From Pseudoalteromonas apostichopi (GTDB lineage: Bacteria; Pseudomonadota; Gammaproteobacteria; Enterobacterales; Alteromonadaceae), in NCBI RefSeq assembly GCF_030297135.1, contig NZ_AP028066.1, positions 620,001 to 684,000 on the forward strand: DNA of 64,000 nt, read 5' to 3'. Below are positions 26,016-35,083 of this stretch, piece by piece; within the stretch, counting starts at the first letter, position 1, and the number at the start of each line of letters is the position of its first letter. The notes beneath the pieces are model-generated. The model was given only the letters and a program-made list of their open reading frames with translations. It was not told where the DNA came from and did no database searches. A program made the position numbers and the translations under genes.

Positions 26016-28051
26016 AAGCGCGTTTGGTTTTGCTCATTAGCTTTATACTATTGATTTTATTATATTCAACAACAATTAATGCAATGCCTAACAAAGAGTT
26101 TAATGAACTCAGACTTTCAATAAGGCAAAGCTATGCAAGCTCACCACAAGAAGGCCTAAAGTTTGTCAATGCCCTCATAGAAACTACCGAGCTAACATTA
26201 GAACAAAAGATTATTGCTACTAATTATAAAGCTTGGTTCTTATTAGAGACAGACGAGCTAGAACAAGCCATGGAAACCATTGTTAAGTACATGAATATGG
26301 TTTCTCAGTCTGATGAAAAAGACCTCATGTATGGCTATTTCAATATTTCCGGGGGTATTTATGCACGCTTAGGTCTATATGAAGAAGCCTTAGCTTACTA
26401 TCGCGATGCCATGCCATTTGCACAATCTCGAGATGAACGTTTAGTTTATCAAACCGAAAATAATATCGCTTTGGTAAAGCTACGTTTAAACCGTTACAAA
26501 GAAGCTGCTGACTCGTTCACATACTATCGAGATTATGCCCGCAGTAAAAATCAAACTCTGAACGAATCATTTGCTAGTAATAACTTAGCGCTTGCTTTAA
26601 TTGGATTAAAACAGTATTCAAACGCACTCAAGGTTATCAATGAAGCTATAGGGTTACAAAACCAACATAACTACACCACTCACCTTGCTTCAAGCCTAGT
26701 TATAAAAGCCAAAATATTACGTTTTCAAGGTTTTTTAGAAGACTCAGAAAAGGTACTAAACGAGGCTTCGACTGTTATTGAAAATAAAAAGCTTGAAAGT
26801 GAGCAACTTAATATCATTTTATGCTTAGCAGAAACGTATGAAGCACAAGGTCATACTGAGAAAGCGCTCGATACACTAGCATCCGTTAACATACAAGCTG
26901 TTAGCCATACTAATTTTGAAGTCCTATTATCGATTGCAAAATTAACTGCAGAGCTTTACGAACAACAAAAAATTTATGCAAATGCACTAAGCGCTTATAA
27001 ACAATATTCGTACATTAATGAAGCTATTTTAACCAGACAAGCAAAAGTGAACCTAGCTAAAGCATTAGCGGAAGCTGATGTAGCCGCAAAAGAGGTAAGA
27101 ATTTCTGAATTGACTCGTGCTGAACAAATAAAAGCGACGAAAGCCAATGCATTTAAAGATCTCACTATTGTTGTAAGTATATGTTTAGTAATTATTTTAT
27201 TTGGCTCTTTTATCGCAATTAATAGTATCGACAAACAAAAACAAAAATTAGCTAAAGCATTAAAACAGTTAAAAGATACTCAAAATCATCTTATTGAAAT
27301 AGAAAAAATAGCGTCTTTAACAGCACTAGTATCCGGTATGGCGCATCAACTTAATACCCCTATAGGCACCATAGTTACAGCAAGTTCATTAATAGATGAT
27401 TACATGGAAGGTTTAGAAGAAAAATTTAAAGCCCGAGAGCTGTCTAGCAAGCATTTTCATAAATTTATTACCGATACCAATAGCGCTAAAGACCTTGTGA
27501 TCAACAGTATTAATCGACTTGCCGGAATTGTAGAAGAATTTAAAGCGCTTAATGTGTCTATACACCTAGATAAACCGATGAGCAAAATACAGCTTTCAAG
27601 CTTTCTTAACCATCGTTTATGTCCTTTGAGCAAACATCTTGGTAAACAAATTGATTTTAAAATTCATGGCGATGAAGCAACTATTACTTCTTATCCAACT
27701 ATTTTAAGTGATGTATTAAAAACCTTAGTTATTAATTCCTGTGAGCATGGCTTTGTTAATTCGGGTAAGGGAGTGGTCGAAGTTTCAGTCAAAGCGTTTA
27801 CGCATGTGGTTGAAATTACCTATCAAGATAACGGTGTGGGAATCAGTGATGAAATTCTACATGAAATATTTACCCCTTTTTACACCACTAATCTAGGGGG
27901 TAATCACTTAGGGCTTGGTTTAAACGTGGTATTTAACGCAGTTAAATACAACCTAAGAGGTAAAATCGGCGCCGAGTCATGTAAACACGGCGCACGATTT
28001 GTTATTAGCCTACCAATCGATGCTCAATTAGTAGATGACACCAGCTATTAA
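26012..28051 (+). CDS. TPR-repeat sensor histidine kinase
   Basis: 679 residues from ATG 26012, which gives a signal-anchor (MKARLVLLISFILLILLYSTTINA). Then about 300 residues of TPR-like helical repeats predicted to be periplasmic, one membrane helix (about residues 380-400, LTIVVSICLVIILFGSFIAI), a coiled coil, a HisKA dimerisation box with phospho-acceptor His445 (SGMAHQLNTPIG) and a HATPase domain (INSCEHGF, DNGVGIS, GLGLNVVFNAVKYNLRGKIG). No receiver domain and no response regulator gene adjacent, so its partner is elsewhere. Its 3' end overlaps the facing ppc gene by four bases. Confidence 0.85.
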   Translation: MKARLVLLISFILLILLYSTTINAMPNKEFNELRLSIRQSYASSPQEGLKFVNALIETTELTLEQKIIATNYKAWFLLETDELEQAMETIVKYMNMVSQSDEKDLMYGYFNISGGIYARLGLYEEALAYYRDAMPFAQSRDERLVYQTENNIALVKLRLNRYKEAADSFTYYRDYARSKNQTLNESFASNNLALALIGLKQYSNALKVINEAIGLQNQHNYTTHLASSLVIKAKILRFQGFLEDSEKVLNEASTVIENKKLESEQLNIILCLAETYEAQGHTEKALDTLASVNIQAVSHTNFEVLLSIAKLTAELYEQQKIYANALSAYKQYSYINEAILTRQAKVNLAKALAEADVAAKEVRISELTRAEQIKATKANAFKDLTIVVSICLVIILFGSFIAINSIDKQKQKLAKALKQLKDTQNHLIEIEKIASLTALVSGMAHQLNTPIGTIVTASSLIDDYMEGLEEKFKARELSSKHFHKFITDTNSAKDLVINSINRLAGIVEEFKALNVSIHLDKPMSKIQLSSFLNHRLCPLSKHLGKQIDFKIHGDEATITSYPTILSDVLKTLVINSCEHGFVNSGKGVVEVSVKAFTHVVEITYQDNGVGISDEILHEIFTPFYTTNLGGNHLGLGLNVVFNAVKYNLRGKIGAESCKHGARFVISLPIDAQLVDDTSY

Positions 28052-30693
28052 CCGGTATTACGCATACCTGCTGCAATACCTGTCATCGTGATCATCAAGG
28101 CATTATCAATATCACTTGCAGAGTTTTCATCAGCTTCACGTGAACGACGCAGTAACTCAACTTGTAATAAGTTAAGTGGATCTGTGTAAGGGTTACGAAG
28201 CGCGATTGACTCTTTGATCCAAGGCTGGTCTGCAAGTAAGCTCTTTTGTGGGCTAAGCGATTGAACAAGCTCAATAGCCTCACTCAATTCCTGACGTAAC
28301 TTCACACCTAATGGCTTATATTGCTCAGTAACAAGTGCATCATCATAATGAGCACTTAACCATGTATCGGCTTTGCTAAATACCATCTCTAGCATCTCTA
28401 AACGAGCACGGAAGAATGGCCATTTTAAGCTCATTTCGTGAAGTGTTTCGATGCCATATTTATCTAAAGCAGCTTTAAGGCCTGTTAATGCACCTAACCA
28501 AGCTGGCAGCATTAAACGATTTTGGCTCCATGCAAAGATCCATGGAATAGCACGAAGGCTTTCTACACCCCCATTCGGGTTACGCTTAGCCGGGCGAGAG
28601 CCCAAAGGTAATTTTGAGAGCTCTTGTTCTGGCGTTGCCATTCTAAAGTAAGGAACAAAGTTTTCATCATGACGCACAACTTGACGGTAATGCTCGCATG
28701 AGTCTGCACTAATAAGATCCATAACATCACGCCATTCGCTCTTAGGCTCTGGCGGCGGCAATAAGTTACTCTCAAGTACCGCACCGGCATAAATATTTAA
28801 GCTTTGTAGTGCGACAGCAGGCAAACCAAACTTAAAGCGGATCATTTCACCTTGCTCTGTTACACGCAGGCCACCTTTTAATGAACCAGGAGGCTGAGAA
28901 CGAAGCGCCTGTGCAGCTGGAGCGCCACCACGACCAACAGTACCACCACGGCCGTGGAATAAGATAAGCTCAATACCGCGCTCTTCGGCTAATTGAACGA
29001 GTTTATCCATTGCTTCATATTGTGCCCAACCAGCAGCCATCATGCCTGCATCTTTTGCTGAGTCTGAGTAGCCGATCATGACATTTTGCTGATTTTGAAT
29101 ATGACCACGGTACCAAGTGTTATCAAGTAAACATTCAATAACCTCTTTACCATTATTTAAGTCATCTAAGGTTTCAAATAACGGTGCAACCGGCAAGTTA
29201 AACTTGCAACCACTTTCTTTCAATAACAATTGTACTGCTAAGACATCGGATGCAGTGCGTGCCATGGAAATGATGTACAAGCCAAATGTTTGTGCGTCTT
29301 GCGCTGCTATCACATCAAACGTATCAAGTACTTCTTGTACTTCAGGGCTTGGCTGCCAATGTTTAGGTATTAGTGGTCTACGAGAGTTCAGCTCCGCAAG
29401 TAAGAATGCTTGTTTATCTTCTTCTTGCCATTGATGGTAATCTCCTAAACCTAAATAACGTGTTAGCTCTGAGAAAACATCACCATGACGTGACGAGTCC
29501 TGACGCACATCAAGTTTTGCAAGGCGCAAACCAAAGCTGTTAATGCGGCGCAGTACATCAAGTAGCAAACCGTCTGCCACCACTTTCATGTTGGTTTTAA
29601 TTAGCGAGCGATAACACACTTCAATAGGGTGCTTAATTTGCGCAATATCGGTAATTAAATCTTCAGAGTCAGTGCGCTTTTTCTTAATTTTAGCGCCCAA
29701 ATGCGTCACGGTTTCGGCAATTTGATTCTTTAATTTTTTAAGTACCGCACGGTAAGGTTCAAAGTCTTGCCCTGCAAGCTCAACTAATTCATCGCTTGCA
29801 TCAGACATAGATAACTCATTACTTAGCGTCTCAATGTCACGCGAATACAAATCAAGTGCCATCCAACGGCCATGGTCTAGCACTTGCTGAGTGACTTCAG
29901 CGGTTACAAACGGGTTACCATCACGGTCACCACCCATCCATGAAGTAAATTCAATTGGGCTGAAATCAATCGGTAATTCAAGATCAAGCTCTGCTTTTAC
30001 GTCTTCACCAAACTCGCGTAGAAAACGTGGAACGGCATGCCATAAGCTATTCTCAATAACTGCAAAACCCCATTTAGCTTCATCGATTGGCGTTGGGCGC
30101 GAACGACGAATATCGTCGGTATGCCAAGCTTGGCTAATAAGTTGGGCAATGCGATTTAATAAATCTGCACGTTCACTTGGTAAATTGTCTTTACGCTCTA
30201 AAGAGGCAAGACAATCACTTAATTCAACGTGTTTATTGATCATTGTACGGCGTGTCACCTCAGTTGGGTGAGCCGTGAGTACTAAATTGATGTGGAGTTT
30301 TGAGAGTGTTTGTGCCAAGTGATTAGGGTCCACTTGACCTTGCTTTGATGCAGTTGCTAACGCTTTTAATGTTTGAGTGAGAGGGTTTAGTTGGCAAAAA
30401 CCAACATCATTAAAGCGCGAAACGGTATGAAATTGTTCTGCAACATTAGCAAGATTCAAAAAATGATTAAATGAGCGTGCAACCGGTAATAGTTCTTCAT
30501 CTGTGAGAGCGTGTAGTACTTCGATAAGCGCTTGTCTGTCGGCTTCGTTACCACTACGTGACGATTTAGATAAAGCGCGAATCTCTTCTACCTTATCTAA
30601 AATGGCTTGTCCTTGTGCATCTTTAATGGTTTGACCCAGCATTTGTCCAAGCATACTAACATTACCGCGAAGTGCAGCGTATTGTTCACTCAT
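28048..30693 (-). CDS. ppc: Phosphoenolpyruvate carboxylase
   Basis: 881 residues from ATG 30693 (GGAG seven bases upstream), matching the E. coli start MNEQYSALR; the upstream open frame is not used. Makes oxaloacetate from PEP and bicarbonate, replenishing the citric acid cycle. Seen: VLTAHPTEVTRR with the catalytic His, FTSWMGGDRDGNP, VMIGYSDSAKDAG with the catalytic Lys, the second His in LFHGRGGTVGRGGAP, and the C-terminal RNTG used for aspartate inhibition. Near-identical layout to E. coli Ppc (883). Stands alone with a 425-bp upstream gap. Confidence 0.97.
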   Translation of the reverse strand: MSEQYAALRGNVSMLGQMLGQTIKDAQGQAILDKVEEIRALSKSSRSGNEADRQALIEVLHALTDEELLPVARSFNHFLNLANVAEQFHTVSRFNDVGFCQLNPLTQTLKALATASKQGQVDPNHLAQTLSKLHINLVLTAHPTEVTRRTMINKHVELSDCLASLERKDNLPSERADLLNRIAQLISQAWHTDDIRRSRPTPIDEAKWGFAVIENSLWHAVPRFLREFGEDVKAELDLELPIDFSPIEFTSWMGGDRDGNPFVTAEVTQQVLDHGRWMALDLYSRDIETLSNELSMSDASDELVELAGQDFEPYRAVLKKLKNQIAETVTHLGAKIKKKRTDSEDLITDIAQIKHPIEVCYRSLIKTNMKVVADGLLLDVLRRINSFGLRLAKLDVRQDSSRHGDVFSELTRYLGLGDYHQWQEEDKQAFLLAELNSRRPLIPKHWQPSPEVQEVLDTFDVIAAQDAQTFGLYIISMARTASDVLAVQLLLKESGCKFNLPVAPLFETLDDLNNGKEVIECLLDNTWYRGHIQNQQNVMIGYSDSAKDAGMMAAGWAQYEAMDKLVQLAEERGIELILFHGRGGTVGRGGAPAAQALRSQPPGSLKGGLRVTEQGEMIRFKFGLPAVALQSLNIYAGAVLESNLLPPPEPKSEWRDVMDLISADSCEHYRQVVRHDENFVPYFRMATPEQELSKLPLGSRPAKRNPNGGVESLRAIPWIFAWSQNRLMLPAWLGALTGLKAALDKYGIETLHEMSLKWPFFRARLEMLEMVFSKADTWLSAHYDDALVTEQYKPLGVKLRQELSEAIELVQSLSPQKSLLADQPWIKESIALRNPYTDPLNLLQVELLRRSREADENSASDIDNALMITMTGIAAGMRNTG

Positions 30694-31118
30694 TCTCATA
30701 CTCCTTTCTTTAACTAAGTTGAAAGTACTTACTGCACAGTATTTAACCAAGCACGAGCGCAGCTAAATACTGATCCCTTTTATTAATATCATTGTCAGCG
30801 TTAATTTAATAGATCGAATTTTCTAACATACTCGTAAAAAAGAATAACCAATCTGTAAACATAAAAGTGTAATAAATACGCCGCCTAGTCAGATACTGTA
30901 CTTTACAATATGGGCAATTGGTAAAATGGACTTACCAATTAAAATGATAAAATGCCTGTGAATTAAGGCATCTTTCATTTTTGTATGGTCAAATCTTTAC
31001 CCGCCTTTTTTTATATGTTTCTAGGGTTAGATCAAGATAAACAGAGCTACTATCATTTTATTAGTTGGTGATAGTTTGAGCGAAAAAAAATTTCAAATAT
31101 TTTTATAACAGGTCAAAA
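30694..31118. other. Intergenic region before ppc and the SDR gene
   Basis: A 425-bp gap holding the divergent promoters of ppc and the SDR gene. Besides the two-hairpin element listed separately (30916-30981), the sequence is AT-rich with nothing recognised. Confidence 0.5.
30916..30981 (+). ncRNA. Candidate small RNA of two hairpins
   Basis: AATTGGTAA (30916-30924) pairs perfectly with TTACCAATT (30932-30940). Then ATGCCT (30952-30957) pairs with AGGCAT (30966-30971), followed by CTTTCATTTTT, a terminator-like tail. A TACAAT about 10 bases before the first hairpin could be a -10 box. It would make an RNA of about 65 bases between divergent genes. The first hairpin may instead be an operator; no expression evidence is possible here. 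Confidence 0.3.
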
Positions 31119-31865
31119 ATGCAACTCTATATTTTGTGCGGTGCAAGCAGTGAAATCGCTAAAGCCTATTTCACTACTCTAAGAAAACAAATCAGAAGTG
31201 GTCATATCGTAACCATCAGTCGGGGTGAATTTAAGGCGCCTTTTGATGAAATATCAAACAAAGAGATCAGCCACCAGCATTTTATAACTGATTACTCAGA
31301 GCAAAGCCTAAGAGGAATTGCCGTAGAATTAACTAGTAACCAATATGATTTAGCACAATTGATGATATTTAACGGCCTGCTGCATGATCCAGATAATGCG
31401 CCTGAACGTAAACTTGAGCAAATATCTGAGCAGCACTTTATAAATAGCATGCATACAAACTCCCTACTGCCGATTCGCTGCGTGACTTTATTTTCATCGC
31501 TTTTAAAGCCGCATGTAGCAACGGTTGTATGTGCACTGAGTGCACGTGTTGGCAGCATTAGTGACAATAAATTAGGCGGTTGGTACAGCTATCGCGCATC
31601 TAAGGCGGCACTAAACATGTTATTTAAATCGGCAGCGATTGAGCTAAATAGACGTTATAAAAAATGCCACTGCGTTTTATTTCACCCAGGTACTACTGAT
31701 ACGCCATTATCTAAGCCCTTTCAAGCCAATGTGCCCGAAGGTAAGCTATTTACTCCTGAGTTTGTAGCCCAGCAGCTCTATTCATTTATAAGTGATAATG
31801 ATTATTTACAACAATCACCCAGCCCTGCCTACTTTGACTGGCAAGGAAAACCCATAGACTGGTAA
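31119..31865 (+). CDS. Short-chain dehydrogenase/reductase
   Basis: 248 residues, Rossmann-type SDR. The N-terminal nucleotide-binding turn is CGASSEIAKA (variant of TGxxxGIG), and the catalytic pair lies in YRASKAALN (Tyr and Lys). The order SALSARVG..YSYRASKAALNML..HPGTTDTPLS follows the C-factor/CsgA-like and YciK-type SDRs. The substrate is unknown. It is 10 bp upstream of a flavin-reductase-like gene on the same strand, suggesting a two-gene redox operon. Confidence 0.85.
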   Translation: MQLYILCGASSEIAKAYFTTLRKQIRSGHIVTISRGEFKAPFDEISNKEISHQHFITDYSEQSLRGIAVELTSNQYDLAQLMIFNGLLHDPDNAPERKLEQISEQHFINSMHTNSLLPIRCVTLFSSLLKPHVATVVCALSARVGSISDNKLGGWYSYRASKAALNMLFKSAAIELNRRYKKCHCVLFHPGTTDTPLSKPFQANVPEGKLFTPEFVAQQLYSFISDNDYLQQSPSPAYFDWQGKPIDW

Positions 31866-31875
31866 CAGGACAATT

Positions 31876-32484
31876 ATGCATTTTACAAAACAAGCCATTG
31901 CAGATCTAGAAAACCGCTACCGCGCCCATTTAATTAATAGTTTGTCGGGGTTTAAAAGTGCCAACTTAGTTGGCACACAAGATAATAATGGCCAAACTAA
32001 TCTAGCTATCGTGAGTTCAGTATTTCATCTTGGGGCACATCCCCCCTTAGTGGGTATGATCATTAGGCCTCATTCAGTGCCTCGCCATACCCTAGAGAAC
32101 TTATTAGCCACTAAGCAGTACACGATTAACCATGTGAACAAAAATATCTATGATAAAGCACATCAAACATCTGCACGCTACGACAAAGACGAATCTGAAT
32201 TTGATGCTACAGGGCTTTGCACTGAATACCTAAATAACTTCACAGCACCTTTTGTTAAAGAGAGCAAGCTTAAATATGCACTTGAACTGAAAGAACACCA
32301 CCACCTTGCCATTAATGGCACTGAGCTTATTATTGGAGAAATCACTGATATCTACTTAGATGAGGCTTGTTTGCAAGAAGACGGCTTTGTCGATATTGAA
32401 GCCATTGATACAGTCGCAGTTAGCGGGCTTGATAGTTACCATGTAACTGAACGTTTAGCCCGCTTAGCTTATGCTAAAAAGTAA
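31876..32484 (+). CDS. Flavin reductase-like domain protein
   Basis: 202 residues with a flavin-reductase (FMN-binding split-barrel) fold: LINSLSGFKSANLVGTQDNNGQTNLAIVSSVFHLGAHPPLVGMIIRP, then RHTLENLLATKQYTINHV and an inserted HHHLAINGTELIIGEI stretch. Such proteins bind FMN and act as small flavoprotein reductases or oxygenase partners. It follows the SDR gene by 10 bp and converges on an M24 peptidase gene 16 bp away. The physiological substrate is unknown. Confidence 0.8.
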   Translation: MHFTKQAIADLENRYRAHLINSLSGFKSANLVGTQDNNGQTNLAIVSSVFHLGAHPPLVGMIIRPHSVPRHTLENLLATKQYTINHVNKNIYDKAHQTSARYDKDESEFDATGLCTEYLNNFTAPFVKESKLKYALELKEHHHLAINGTELIIGEITDIYLDEACLQEDGFVDIEAIDTVAVSGLDSYHVTERLARLAYAKK

Positions 32485-32500
32485 TCGCTAAATTTAAGCA

Positions 32501-33580
32501 TTAGATTATGAATGGCTTAGGCGCATGGGTTAACACCTCAAAGCCAGACTCGGTGACAACTATGTCATCTTCAAGTCGCACACCACCATAGCCTGGTATA
32601 TAAATGCCAGGTTCAATGGTGATCACATTACCTACTTCAAGGTTGTAATCTGTGAGTGTGTTGATAAATGGCACTTCATGTAAAAATAGCCCTAAACCAT
32701 GGCCAAGGCCTTTTCCGGCGTATTCGCCAAACCCCGCATCCGCAATCACCTTATTTGACATAGCATTTAATTCTAAACAATTAACGCCCGGTTTAACCAT
32801 TTCAAGTGCCGCATTTTGCGCATCAAGAACAGTATTATAAATACGGGTTTGTTTTTCTGACGCTTCGCCAATAATGTAACTACGAGTCATATCAGAGCGA
32901 TAACCATTTACAACGGCACCAAAATCAAGTGTTACAAAGTCACCATGCTTTAAAACCTGATCTGATGGATTGCCATGCGGCAGTGCAGAACGTTCAGCAA
33001 ACAGCATAATAGTTGCAAACGACATTCCTTCTGAACCTAGCTTTTGCATTCTATATTCAAGCTCTAAGGCAAGGTCTCGTTCAGTCACACCTGGTTTAAA
33101 ATAAGGCAGCGTTTGTGCTAAGGCATCATCAGCAATAGCTGCAGCAGCTTTAATTTGCGCTACTTCCCAGCTATCTTTAACGCGTCTTAGCTTTTCTATT
33201 AGACCGTTTATGGCTGTTAGAGTGTGACCATTAAGCTCATCTGCAACACCTTGCCAAATTGCTACCGTGACATAACTTGCATCAAATGCGACATGGCTGT
33301 TTGGTTTAAGGTGCCTGTTAATACAATGACCAAGAGTTTCGTTGTCTCTATCTCTACAAACAACCTCAAATCCTGTTGTTTCTGCAATTGCACGTTGATG
33401 GTAACGATAATCTGTAATCAGCACACACGCATTTTGAGTAATTAATGCATAAGCAGCATTACCACTAAAACCACTTAAGTAACGAATATTTTCATGACCT
33501 AGTACTAACATGGCGCTGTAACCTTGTTGTTCTAGTAAGGCTTTAAATTCAGCTTGTCTTTTTAAGTAATTAACTTGCAT
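32501..33580 (-). CDS. M24 family metallopeptidase (Xaa-Pro peptidase-like)
   Basis: 359 residues: an N-terminal creatinase-like domain (1-130) and a C-terminal pita-bread domain with all five metal ligands visible in TLDFGAV, YRSDMTRSY, GLGHGLGLFLHE, ITIEPGIYIP and VRLEDDI. The size and GNPSDQVL loop fit the YqhT/PepQ-like aminopeptidase P group that removes residues before or at proline. No signal peptide, so cytoplasmic. A second M24 gene is divergent from it, 129 bp away, in front of a YfcC permease. Confidence 0.88.
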   Translation of the reverse strand: MQVNYLKRQAEFKALLEQQGYSAMLVLGHENIRYLSGFSGNAAYALITQNACVLITDYRYHQRAIAETTGFEVVCRDRDNETLGHCINRHLKPNSHVAFDASYVTVAIWQGVADELNGHTLTAINGLIEKLRRVKDSWEVAQIKAAAAIADDALAQTLPYFKPGVTERDLALELEYRMQKLGSEGMSFATIMLFAERSALPHGNPSDQVLKHGDFVTLDFGAVVNGYRSDMTRSYIIGEASEKQTRIYNTVLDAQNAALEMVKPGVNCLELNAMSNKVIADAGFGEYAGKGLGHGLGLFLHEVPFINTLTDYNLEVGNVITIEPGIYIPGYGGVRLEDDIVVTESGFEVLTHAPKPFII

Positions 33581-33709
33581 TGTCGCTCCTTATTTTTTGC
33601 GCATGCTAACAGTTATGTACATAAATACGAATATTATGCGATTAGTCGCAGTGAGTTTGCATCAGGTGTTTACTCAAGCCACAATGCACAAAAAACCAAG
33701 GAGTACACA

Positions 33710-34930
33710 ATGACAACATACGGTATTGGCACACAAACGCCAGAGCAGGCGCTTGACTCTTTGTCAGATATGACAACAGATTTAACCCCTATTCAAAATG
33801 ACGAATTTCATGCGCGTATCGCAAAAGCACAAGCGTATATGCAAGCAAATAACATTGATGCAATATATTTAAATGCAGGCACTAACCTTGCTTATTTTAC
33901 AGGTATGCGTTGGTACGCAAGTGAGCGTTTAGTTGGCGCTATTTTACCTGCTAAAGGTGATGTGCAATATATCGCACCGTTTTTTGAAATCGGCAGCTTA
34001 AACGACTTTATGGTGATTGATGGCCCAATTCGAGGCTGGCAAGAGCACGAAAACCCATACCAACTATGTGTTGAAGTACTGTCAGAAATGGGTATTAGCA
34101 AAAATGGCACCCTTGGTATTGATGAAAGCGCACAGTTTTTCATCTACGACGGCATTAATAAAGCTAATGGTAATTATAATATTGTTAACGCACAGTGCGT
34201 AACAGCTCACTGCCGCATGCATAAATCAGCCAATGAACTTGCCTTAATGCAACGTGCTATGGACATGACTTTAGAAGTACACAAAGCAACGGCGAGCATG
34301 CTTTATGAAGGTATCACCACTACTGAAGTAGAAGCCTTTATTAAAAAAGCCCACCAAAAAGTCGGTGCACCGGGTAACTATTTTTGTATTGTGCTATTTG
34401 GTGTTGCGTCGTCTTTCCCGCATGGCGTTAAAAACCCACAAACCCTTAAAAAAGGTGATGTGGTACTGATTGATACTGGCTGTAAAGTACATGATTACCT
34501 CTCTGACATTACCCGTACTTATGTATTTGGTGAAGCAACCGAACGTCAACGTATGTTTTGGCAACACGAGAAAAATGCCCAACTAGCCGCTTTTGCTGCA
34601 GCAAAAATTGGTGAGCCATGTGGCAAAGTAGATGATGCTGCAAGACAGTACTTAGCTGAAAATGGCCTGGGACCAGAATATCAAACACCAGGCTGCCCAC
34701 ACAGAACAGGCCATGGCATTGGTTTAGATATTCATGAATGGCCATACCTTGTTGGTGGTAACCCTACTCCACTCGCAACAGGTATGTGTTTTAGTAATGA
34801 ACCTATGATTGTTGTACCTGATGAGTTTGGTATTCGCTTAGAAGATCATTTTTATATGACAGACGCAGGCCCGCGCTGGTTTACCGAGCCAGCTCATAGC
34901 ATTGATGACCCATTTGGCCTAGCTAAATAA
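33710..34930 (+). CDS. M24 family metallopeptidase, second copy
   Basis: 406 residues from ATG 33710, chosen because AAGGAG lies seven bases before it; the frame is open further upstream but with no site. Metal ligands: DTGCKVHDYLSDITRTY (two Asp), HGIGLDIHEW (His), SNEPMIVV (Glu) and IRLEDHF (Glu). The N-terminal domain LNAGTNLAYFTGMRWYASERLVGAI is creatinase-like. Distinct from the neighbour in sequence. A good terminator follows, but the YfcC-type permease gene begins 153 bp on in the same direction. Dipeptide or Xaa-Pro substrates are likely. Confidence 0.87.
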   Translation: MTTYGIGTQTPEQALDSLSDMTTDLTPIQNDEFHARIAKAQAYMQANNIDAIYLNAGTNLAYFTGMRWYASERLVGAILPAKGDVQYIAPFFEIGSLNDFMVIDGPIRGWQEHENPYQLCVEVLSEMGISKNGTLGIDESAQFFIYDGINKANGNYNIVNAQCVTAHCRMHKSANELALMQRAMDMTLEVHKATASMLYEGITTTEVEAFIKKAHQKVGAPGNYFCIVLFGVASSFPHGVKNPQTLKKGDVVLIDTGCKVHDYLSDITRTYVFGEATERQRMFWQHEKNAQLAAFAAAKIGEPCGKVDDAARQYLAENGLGPEYQTPGCPHRTGHGIGLDIHEWPYLVGGNPTPLATGMCFSNEPMIVVPDEFGIRLEDHFYMTDAGPRWFTEPAHSIDDPFGLAK

Positions 34931-34946
34931 AATCTAAATAACTATT

Positions 34947-34973
34947 AAAAGGTCAGCTATCTGGCCTTTTTTT
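34947..34973 (+). terminator. Intrinsic terminator after the second M24 gene
   Basis: AAAAGGTCAG (34947-34956) pairs with CTGGCCTTTT (34961-34970) with one G-T pair and a 4-base loop; the T-run continues to 34973. It lies 16 bp after the stop codon. Confidence 0.85.
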
Positions 34974-35083
34974 GTGTCTAAATTATTACATTTTTTAACA
35001 GTGTATATATTTTTGAGACAATCTATCAGCTTTTATCATGTTATGATTTTAACAATTTAACCTAACATAATTACGGAGAATAA

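Noticed and set aside
29891..30271. Plus-strand frame inside ppc
   Set aside because: Shadow of conserved ppc codons.
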